NCBI GenBank assembly: GCA_902478425.1
Contig: CABSKV010000085.1
Span: forward strand, 1-5,783
Direction: 5' to 3'
From: an uncultured Coriobacteriia bacterium
GTDB lineage: Bacteria; Actinomycetota; Coriobacteriia; Coriobacteriales; QAMH01
DNA: 5,783 nucleotides
Made by a program: the position numbers and the translations under genes. Position 1 is the stretch's first letter. The number at the start of each line of letters is the position of its first letter. Positions 1 through 4,913 of this stretch are shown here, one piece after another. Below the pieces are notes generated by a model, which worked only from the letters and a program-made list of their open reading frames with translations, was not told the origin of the DNA and did not search any database.

Positions 1-682
1 ACACGAGCGTGACCTGGGCTCCGCGATTGCGCGCCTCGGCGGCGAGGGCATAACCAGATTTCCCGCTGCTGCCATTGGAGAGGTAGCGCACGGGATCGAG
101 TGGCTCTTGCGTAGGGCCTGCCGTCACGAGCACGCGCATGCCCTCCATGTCACGCGTACGTGCAAGCACGTCGAGTGTCGCATCGGCGATGATGTCCGGG
201 CTGGCCAGACGCCCCGCACCCACATCGCCGCAGGCAAGGTATCCATCGCCGGGGTACACGATCGTGCAACCGCGCGCCTCGAGCATAGCGACGTTCGCGC
301 GCGTTGCCTCGTCGCGCCACATCTCGACGTTCATGGCAGGCGCGATGACGAGCGGGGCCTTGGTCGCGAGCGCCGTGGTGGTGAGCAGGTCATCGGCCAT
401 GCCTTGGGCGATCTTGGCGATGACGTTCGCCGTGGCAGGCGCGATGAGAAAAAGGTCAGGCTCCTTGGCAAGCGAGATATGATGGATGGGGTCACCCGGC
501 TCGTCGAAGAGCTCGACGGCGACCTCGTGGCCCGAGAGAGCGCGGAAGGTGGTGGGGCCGACGAACTCGGTGGCGTGCTCGGTCATGACGACCTTGACGT
601 CTTGACCCGCCTTCTGGAGCAGCCTCAGTATCTCGCATGACTTGTAGGCCGCGATGCAGCCCGTTACGCCCAGCAAGATCAC
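1..682 (-). CDS. coaBC: Bifunctional phosphopantothenoylcysteine decarboxylase / phosphopantothenate-cysteine ligase (CoaBC), 3' end outside window
   Basis: CoaBC joins cysteine to 4'-phosphopantothenate (CoaB) and then decarboxylates the product to 4'-phosphopantetheine (CoaC, FMN-dependent), two cytosolic steps of coenzyme A synthesis. The 227 visible codons contain the whole CoaC flavoprotein domain and the first part of CoaB. Visible CoaC features are the N-terminal flavin-fold strand and loop GVTGCIAAYKS (residues 5-15), a conserved histidine in PIHHISLAK (65-73), the PATANVIAKIAQGMADDL stretch (82-99), the substrate clamp PAMNVEMW (115-122) and the catalytic-cysteine motif ACGDVGAGR (150-158, Cys151). 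CoaB begins near residue 182 with TAGPTQEPLDPVRYLSN (187-203) and SSGKSGYA. About 170 residues of CoaB are missing beyond position 1. The start is GTG at 680-682: it has a strong ribosome binding site, no other start codon lies close by in frame, and it puts the first strand at the usual place. The start overlaps the zinc-ribbon stop as GTGA, implying translational coupling. The identification is firm. Confidence 0.96.
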   Translation of the reverse strand, partial: MILLGVTGCIAAYKSCEILRLLQKAGQDVKVVMTEHATEFVGPTTFRALSGHEVAVELFDEPGDPIHHISLAKEPDLFLIAPATANVIAKIAQGMADDLLTTTALATKAPLVIAPAMNVEMWRDEATRANVAMLEARGCTIVYPGDGYLACGDVGAGRLASPDIIADATLDVLARTRDMEGMRVLVTAGPTQEPLDPVRYLSNGSSGKSGYALAAEARNRGAQVTLV

Positions 683-1404
683 GAGGCATCCTCCTCCCCT
701 TGCGTCACGATCATCATGCGATGGCAATTGGGACATTCGGCAAGCTCGTCGCCCTTGCGCAGCTTGGCGAGCATGCCATCGAGGATGGTCGAGCGGCATG
801 CCGTGCAATGGTCGCCTTCGAGCCGGGAGACGGCAACGCCGTTCTTCTCGGCACGTAGTGCCTCGTAACGTTGCGCTGTCGCCGGGTCGAGCTGCGCGAT
901 GAGAGATGCGCGCTTTGCCTCGAGCTCGGAGATACGTGCCTTGATGGCACCGCCCTTCTGCTTGAAGTGCTCGGTATGGTGTGCCTCGGCATGGTCGACC
1001 TTGGAAAGCGCCTCGGCGACTTGCTCGGCGAGCTTGTCGACCTTGATCTGGCGCTCGAGCAGCTCGTCTTGCTCGACAGCGATGCTCTTCTGGCGTTTGA
1101 CCTGGCCTTCCATATCGCGGGTGATGGAGGCGGTGGCACGGTAATCGGAATTCGAGTCGAGTTTCTCCTGCAACGCTTTGATCTTTGCGATGACGCGCTC
1201 CTCCTCGGCCTGGAGCTTGGCGATCTTGCCCTCGACCTCGTCAAGCAACTCCACGACCTGGTCTTGCTTGCCCTTGATTTCCTTGCGCTTGGCCCGACAG
1301 TCCATGATTGACTTGAGCTCGGGCAGCTCGTCGAGCTCGCGCTTGGAGCGCATGATCTGCGTGTCGCAGTCTTGCAGGTCGAGAAGTACCTTGCTATCGG
1401 ACAT
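679..1404 (-). CDS. Coiled-coil C4-type zinc ribbon protein (COG1579 / zf-RING_7 family)
   Basis: This 241-residue protein has the two-part layout of the COG1579 family: a long, charged, heptad-rich helical region over roughly residues 5-175, probably an antiparallel coiled-coil hairpin, then a C-terminal zinc ribbon with two CxxC pairs (Cys200, Cys203, Cys224, Cys227). The ribbon reads HCTACRS and, 20 residues on, CPNCHRM. Relatives include chlamydial CT398 and Helicobacter HP0958 (FlgZ), which bind protein partners and, in Helicobacter, a flagellin mRNA. No general biochemical role is established, so scaffold or RNA/protein adaptor is only inference. There is no signal peptide or membrane segment, so it should be cytosolic. 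It follows a Nif3-like gene by 14 nt, a pairing I recall from other actinobacteria including mycobacteria. The ATG at 1402-1404 is chosen because AGGGAG lies 7 nt upstream; an ATG two codons earlier (1408-1410) has only 1 nt of spacing. A still longer frame would run into the Nif3 coding end. Confidence 0.9.
   Translation of the reverse strand: MSDSKVLLDLQDCDTQIMRSKRELDELPELKSIMDCRAKRKEIKGKQDQVVELLDEVEGKIAKLQAEEERVIAKIKALQEKLDSNSDYRATASITRDMEGQVKRQKSIAVEQDELLERQIKVDKLAEQVAEALSKVDHAEAHHTEHFKQKGGAIKARISELEAKRASLIAQLDPATAQRYEALRAEKNGVAVSRLEGDHCTACRSTILDGMLAKLRKGDELAECPNCHRMMIVTQGEEDAS
689..694 (-). promoter_or_regulatory. Ribosome binding site of coaBC
   Basis: On the minus strand the sequence GGAGGA lies 6 nt before the GTG start at 680-682. 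It sits inside the last codons of the zinc-ribbon gene, where it encodes part of that protein's acidic tail (EEDAS). It supports the GTG over an out-of-frame ATG at 687-689, which opens only a short shadow frame. Confidence 0.8.
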
Positions 1405-1411
1405 GGTCATG

Positions 1412-1417
1412 CTCCCT
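1412..1417 (-). promoter_or_regulatory. Ribosome binding site deciding the zinc-ribbon gene start
   Basis: AGGGAG on the minus strand is 7 nt from the ATG at 1402-1404 but only 1 nt from the ATG at 1408-1410, so it favours the downstream ATG (protein beginning MSDSKVLL). It lies directly after the TGA stop of the Nif3-like gene (1419-1421). Confidence 0.7.
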
Positions 1418-1418
1418 C

Positions 1419-2252
1419 TCAGGCCGTCCACCAATTGCAATGCGAATCACGCAGGTCGACGATATCGTCACGCACGACACCACATGCGAGCAGGGCGTCG
1501 ATGAGCACATCGACAATCGGAAGCTCGGAGCAATCATGACCGAGCTCGACGATCGAGAGGTACGGCTGCGCGTCAACGCACATATGATAGCGCGCCTCGC
1601 CGACGATGATGCAGTCCACGCCGGCGGCGATGCAGCGCTCGTAGAGGTCCGGGTCGCCCCAAGAGCCGTTGAGGAAGGCGATGCGGTCGATCGGACGCCC
1701 CAGATCGCCCCACACGCGTGGACGGCAATCGAAGTTGCGTGCGGCAAGCTCGGCGACGACACCGAGCGTCGGGTTCTCGTCCCAATCCGGAATGAGCAGC
1801 GCACCGAAGCCCTTGTCCTGCAGCTCACGTTGTCCGTCGAGCACGGCTTCGCAGTTTCCCAGGCACGAGCAGCCCATGATGTCCGCGAAGCGCTCGCGCG
1901 TCGCTATCGCGCGATCGGCATTGGTGTGCATGGCAATCGTCGCCACACCTCGCGCGATTGCCTCGTAGACCATGCGACCGGGACCAGGTGCGCTCGGCTG
2001 TGACTCGGGACCGAACTCTGCGGGGCCTTCCTTGATGAAGGCGGGATGATGCGTCACGAGTACGTCGCACCCCGCATCGGATGCCGCGATGACGTTCGCG
2101 ACGCTCATGTCGAGCGCGACGGCGATCTTGCCTACGATACGATCGCGATTGCCCACGGCCAGGCCCGGCTGGTCCCAGCTTTCCGCATCTTCGCGCGGAA
2201 AGGCCGCGAAGAGCCCGTTCTCGAGTTCGCCTATCGTCTGCGGAGCCGTCAT
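1419..2252 (-). CDS. Nif3-like dinuclear metal centre hexameric protein
   Basis: This 277-residue protein belongs to the widely conserved NIF3/YbgI/YqfO family (also called GTP cyclohydrolase I type 2-like in many annotations). Members form toroidal hexamers with a two-metal site in each subunit; the physiological reaction is not settled. The metal-site residues are all present by comparison with the family: His68-His69 in VTHHPAF, Asp113 in MHTNAD (108-113), and His239 and Glu243 in ELGHDCSE. The N-terminal signature is WDQPGLAVG (26-34), and a conserved GE.RYH segment lies at 218-223. The length fits the short form, without the PII-like insert found in longer homologues. Small departures from the commonest motif forms are GEARYH where GE.KHH is usual and NAD where NLD is usual; neither removes a ligand. 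The ATG at 2250-2252 has the purine-rich stretch GGGGAGAGG just upstream, inside the 14-nt gap after the PHP gene. The partner zinc-ribbon gene follows by 14 nt. Family assignment is firm; function remains unknown. Confidence 0.93.
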   Translation of the reverse strand: MTAPQTIGELENGLFAAFPREDAESWDQPGLAVGNRDRIVGKIAVALDMSVANVIAASDAGCDVLVTHHPAFIKEGPAEFGPESQPSAPGPGRMVYEAIARGVATIAMHTNADRAIATRERFADIMGCSCLGNCEAVLDGQRELQDKGFGALLIPDWDENPTLGVVAELAARNFDCRPRVWGDLGRPIDRIAFLNGSWGDPDLYERCIAAGVDCIIVGEARYHMCVDAQPYLSIVELGHDCSELPIVDVLIDALLACGVVRDDIVDLRDSHCNWWTA

Positions 2253-2266
2253 AGCCTCTCCCCGTT

Positions 2267-3088
2267 CTAGTCTTCGATCACGATATGGCGCCGATCGCCA
2301 TCGGGCGTCGGCACGGTGAGTTTCCTATACCCTGCCTGGCGCATGAGCTCGACGGCATCGTCGAAGTTTGCCGCGACGTCCTTCGGCGCATGCGCGTCGC
2401 TGCCGATCGTGCACTCGACGCCCGCATCGCGAAAGGAGCGGAGCATTTCGAGCGCGGGATACATCTCGTGCGTCTCCTTGCGCAGGCCGGCGGTGTTCAC
2501 CTCGACCATACGGCCCGAACGCGCTGCCGCCTGTGCCATCTCGTAATTGTACTCCCTCGCGTCGAAACCCGGATACCAGCCGTACTTCTTCGGCAGATCG
2601 GGATGCGCAAAGCACATGATGGGGCCGGGATGTGCCGCCATGTCGAGCCAGGAGTCGAAATATGCACGCCACAACCCGTCGACGCCGTAATCATCCCACA
2701 CGCTCAGGTCGCGTGAGTCATCGATGGGGCGGCTGTCTATGAAGTGCACCGAGCCGAGCACGCATTCGAAGGGCTTGCAGAGCTCGACGAGCTCATCGGT
2801 GCGTCCGGGTAGCCAATCTGCCTCGATGCCGATCACGAGCTCGAGGGCGCTCCCCCTCTCGCGCAGCCGCTCGCGTTGCTCGTGCAGTTCGGCAAGATAG
2901 CACTCCATCGTCTGCGGCGACATGGAGGTCTCGAAGTCAGGGTCCATGCCTTCGGGAAGGACGAGGTGCTCGGTCTGAGCGAAGGTCGAGAGCCCGAGCT
3001 CCTCGGCACGACGAACCATGTCGGCGATAGAACCCGAACCATGGCCGGAGTAAGCCGAATGCGAGTGGCAGTCTATGCGTTCGTTCAT
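2267..3088 (-). CDS. PHP-domain phosphatase, probable histidinol-phosphatase (HisJ/HisK type)
   Basis: This 273-residue protein matches the PHP-superfamily histidinol-phosphatases, which hydrolyse L-histidinol phosphate to histidinol in histidine biosynthesis using a metal cluster. The PHP ligand motifs appear in order: DCHSHSAYSGHG (6-17; His8, His10), TEH (39-41), GIEADWLPG (87-95; Glu89), GSVHFID (112-118; His115), FAHPDLPKKYG (160-170; His162), EVNTAGLRK (196-204) and GSDAHAP (229-235; Asp231, His233). The length is typical of HisJ-type enzymes. It has no signal peptide, so it should be cytosolic. The ATG at 3086-3088 overlaps the cysteine desulfurase stop as ATGA and has an ideal GGAGGT 6 nt upstream. 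No other histidine gene is in the window, so the substrate is inferred from family resemblance; another small phosphate monoester is possible. The PHP phosphoesterase call is secure, the histidinol phosphate specificity moderately so. Confidence 0.85.
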   Translation of the reverse strand: MNERIDCHSHSAYSGHGSGSIADMVRRAEELGLSTFAQTEHLVLPEGMDPDFETSMSPQTMECYLAELHEQRERLRERGSALELVIGIEADWLPGRTDELVELCKPFECVLGSVHFIDSRPIDDSRDLSVWDDYGVDGLWRAYFDSWLDMAAHPGPIMCFAHPDLPKKYGWYPGFDAREYNYEMAQAAARSGRMVEVNTAGLRKETHEMYPALEMLRSFRDAGVECTIGSDAHAPKDVAANFDDAVELMRQAGYRKLTVPTPDGDRRHIVIED

Positions 3089-4251
3089 CGCAGCACCTCC
3101 GGAAGTATCTCGATGAAGCGATCGATGTCCTCGACGCTCGTGTTCCTGCCGAAGGACAGGCGAATGCCACCGAGGGCATCATCGCGGGAAAGCCCGATGG
3201 CTGCGAGCACGTGGCTCGGATCAAGTGAGGACGTTGAGCATGCCGATCCGGACGAGATCGCGAAACCGGCATTGTCGCAGCGCAGAACGACCGTCTCGCC
3301 TTCGAGGCCCTTCGCGTGCAAGGAAAGAATGTGCGGAACGACATCCGTATCACCCTTGAGCGTCGCGCGCAAATCGTGCGCAGAGCCCACCCGGGATATG
3401 GCATCGAGCAGGCGCGTGCGTAGCGCTAATACATGGCTCCAGGTCTGCTCGCGCTCGGCGATGGCGTATTCAACCGCCTGGGCGAAGGCACAGGCACCGG
3501 GCACGTTGGAGGTGCCGCTGCGCAGGCCGGCCTCCTGGCCGCCCCCGTGAATGAGTGCCGCGATACGCGTACCGCGTCGCAGGTAGAGCGCCCCGATGCC
3601 CTTGGGCGCACCGATTTTGTGAGCGGAAAACGCGCAGGCGTCAACGCCACTTGCCTCGAGATCAAGGACGATCTTGCCAAGTGCCTGCACGGCATCGCAT
3701 GTGAATAGGGCGCCATGCTCGTGCGCGATGCGCGTGAGCTCTTCGATGGGCTGAATCGTGCCAAGCTCGTTATTGACCGCTTGCACGCAGACGAGGCGGC
3801 AGGCATCCCCTGCATCTTCGATTACGACAAGCTGGCGTTCGAGCGCTTCGGGGGCGATGATGCCATCAGGGCCCGGCATGAGCCTGTCGACCTTGAAGCC
3901 GTCTGCCTTGAGTGCATCGGCGGCATTGAGCACCGCATGGTGCTCAATGGCAGAGACGATGACATGCGTGTACGCAGCCCCTGCCACGGGTCTTGCCAGT
4001 CCCTTGATGGCCATGTTATCGGCCTCGGAGCCACCGGAGGTGAAGATGATCTCGGAAGGAGCATGCGCACCCAGGGCACGTGCGATACGGGCACGGGCAT
4101 CGCGCAGTTGCGTGGCGGCTTCGCGTCCCTCGGCGTAGAGCGCGTTGGCATTGGCCCAGCTGGCATCTTGCAGCGCGGGATACAGGCGCTCGTCGAAGGG
4201 AGCGGTCGCGGCGTAGTCGAGATAGACGCGATGGACGCTAGCAGCAGGCAT
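3085..4251 (-). CDS. Cysteine desulfurase, IscS/NifS type (PLP-dependent)
   Basis: This enzyme removes sulfur from L-cysteine, giving alanine and an enzyme persulfide that supplies Fe-S cluster assembly or tRNA thiolation. The 388-residue protein shows the class V aminotransferase fold in full: YLDYAATAP (10-18), TSGGSEADN (71-79), EHHAVL (103-108, His104 expected to stack on PLP), NNELGT (160-165), the PLP-contact segment DAVQALGK (186-193), SAHKIGAPKGIG (209-220) with the Schiff-base Lys212, GGGQEAGLRSGT, and SSGSACSTSSLDPS (333-346) with nucleophile Cys338. The cysteine loop resembles the longer group I (IscS/NifS) loop rather than SufS. The ATG at 4249-4251 lies 14 nt inside rpe and is the only reasonable start before the YLDYAAT strand. 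Its upstream region lacks a good ribosome binding site (only GAAAG 9 nt away), so translation probably depends on ribosomes finishing rpe. No scaffold (iscU/nifU) or tRNA thiolase (mnmA) gene is visible next to it, so its sulfur acceptor cannot be told from this window. Confidence 0.95.
   Translation of the reverse strand: MPAASVHRVYLDYAATAPFDERLYPALQDASWANANALYAEGREAATQLRDARARIARALGAHAPSEIIFTSGGSEADNMAIKGLARPVAGAAYTHVIVSAIEHHAVLNAADALKADGFKVDRLMPGPDGIIAPEALERQLVVIEDAGDACRLVCVQAVNNELGTIQPIEELTRIAHEHGALFTCDAVQALGKIVLDLEASGVDACAFSAHKIGAPKGIGALYLRRGTRIAALIHGGGQEAGLRSGTSNVPGACAFAQAVEYAIAEREQTWSHVLALRTRLLDAISRVGSAHDLRATLKGDTDVVPHILSLHAKGLEGETVVLRCDNAGFAISSGSACSTSSLDPSHVLAAIGLSRDDALGGIRLSFGRNTSVEDIDRFIEILPEVLR
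3095..3100 (-). promoter_or_regulatory. Ribosome binding site of the PHP phosphatase gene
   Basis: A textbook GGAGGT lies 6 nt before the ATG at 3086-3088, embedded in the final codons of the cysteine desulfurase (encoding its PEVLR tail). Together with the ATGA stop/start overlap it fixes the start and suggests coupled translation. Confidence 0.82.
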
Positions 4252-4900
4252 CGCGGATGTCTTTCAGGGCAGCTGCCGGGTCATCGGCACAGAAGATGGC
4301 GCTTCCCGCCACGAGCACGTCGGCGCCGACGGCACTGACGAGTGGTGCCGTCGCAACGCCAATGCCGCCATCGACCTCGATGAGCGGAGCGGCAGCTTCG
4401 GCCTTGCACATGTCGACGATCGTGGCGATCTTGGCTGGCGAGCTCTCGATGAAGGACTGACCGCCAAAACCGGGATGCACGCTCATCACGAGCACCATGT
4501 CGACGAGCCCGAGCAGGCCTTCGAGCGCGGATGCGTCCGTCTCGGGATTGAGCGTGATACCCGCCTTCACGCCGGCATCCCTAATCGTGCGAAGCATGGC
4601 TGCGGCATCATCGCAGGTCTCGACATGAACGGTTACGGAATCGGCGCCTGCCTCGATGTACCAGGGCACCTGCACCTCGGGATTGTCGATCATCAGGTGC
4701 ACGTCGAGCGGCACGTCCGTCACGCGCTTGAGCATCTTGACGTGCGCGGGACCGATGGTGAGGTTGGGGACGAAGTGGCCATCCATCACGTCGACGTGTA
4801 TCCAATCGGCGCCCGCCGCGGAAATCATGCGCACGTCGCGTTCGAGATTCGCGAAATCGGCGCTCAATATGGACGGGGCGATCTGGATATCCGTGAACAT
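4238..4900 (-). CDS. rpe: Ribulose-phosphate 3-epimerase
   Basis: Rpe interconverts D-ribulose 5-phosphate and D-xylulose 5-phosphate in the non-oxidative pentose phosphate pathway, in the cytosol. The 220-residue length is standard for this TIM-barrel enzyme. Visible motifs are APSILSADF (8-16, Ser10), IHVDVMDGHFVPN (34-46) with metal ligands His35 and Asp37 and proton-transfer base Asp37, DVHLMIDNPE (66-75) with ligand His68, the phosphate-loop segment SVHPGFGGQSF, and EVDGGI (175-180) with ligand and base Asp177. All catalytic and metal residues are present. The ATG at 4898-4900 is preceded by AGGGA with 8 nt spacing, in the 13-nt gap after gpsA. The 3' end overlaps the cysteine desulfurase start by 14 nt; the last residues are Ala-Cys-Cys. 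In other organisms rpe family enzymes use Fe2+, Zn2+ or Mn2+ at this site; which metal is used here cannot be told from sequence. Confidence 0.97.
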   Translation of the reverse strand: MFTDIQIAPSILSADFANLERDVRMISAAGADWIHVDVMDGHFVPNLTIGPAHVKMLKRVTDVPLDVHLMIDNPEVQVPWYIEAGADSVTVHVETCDDAAAMLRTIRDAGVKAGITLNPETDASALEGLLGLVDMVLVMSVHPGFGGQSFIESSPAKIATIVDMCKAEAAAPLIEVDGGIGVATAPLVSAVGADVLVAGSAIFCADDPAAALKDIRDACC

Positions 4901-4913
4901 GGGACCTATCCCT

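Noticed and set aside
107..640. A 177-residue plus-strand open frame opposite coaBC.
   Set aside because: The minus-strand frame from the GTG at 682 carries unmistakable CoaBC motifs through the whole stretch; the plus frame is a shadow.
492..689. A short minus-strand frame starting from an ATG at 687-689, upstream of coaBC.
   Set aside because: It is out of frame with CoaBC and its translation is arginine-rich text without family resemblance. The GTG at 680-682 explains the region.
1440..2003. A 187-residue plus-strand open frame opposite the Nif3-like gene.
   Set aside because: It is a mirror frame of a well-supported gene, with no domain and no convincing ribosome binding site.
2876..4338. 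Plus-strand open frames 2876-3550 and 3715-4338 opposite the PHP and cysteine desulfurase genes.
   Set aside because: They cross gene boundaries of the opposite strand, show no family motif, and are explained by the codon bias of the real genes.
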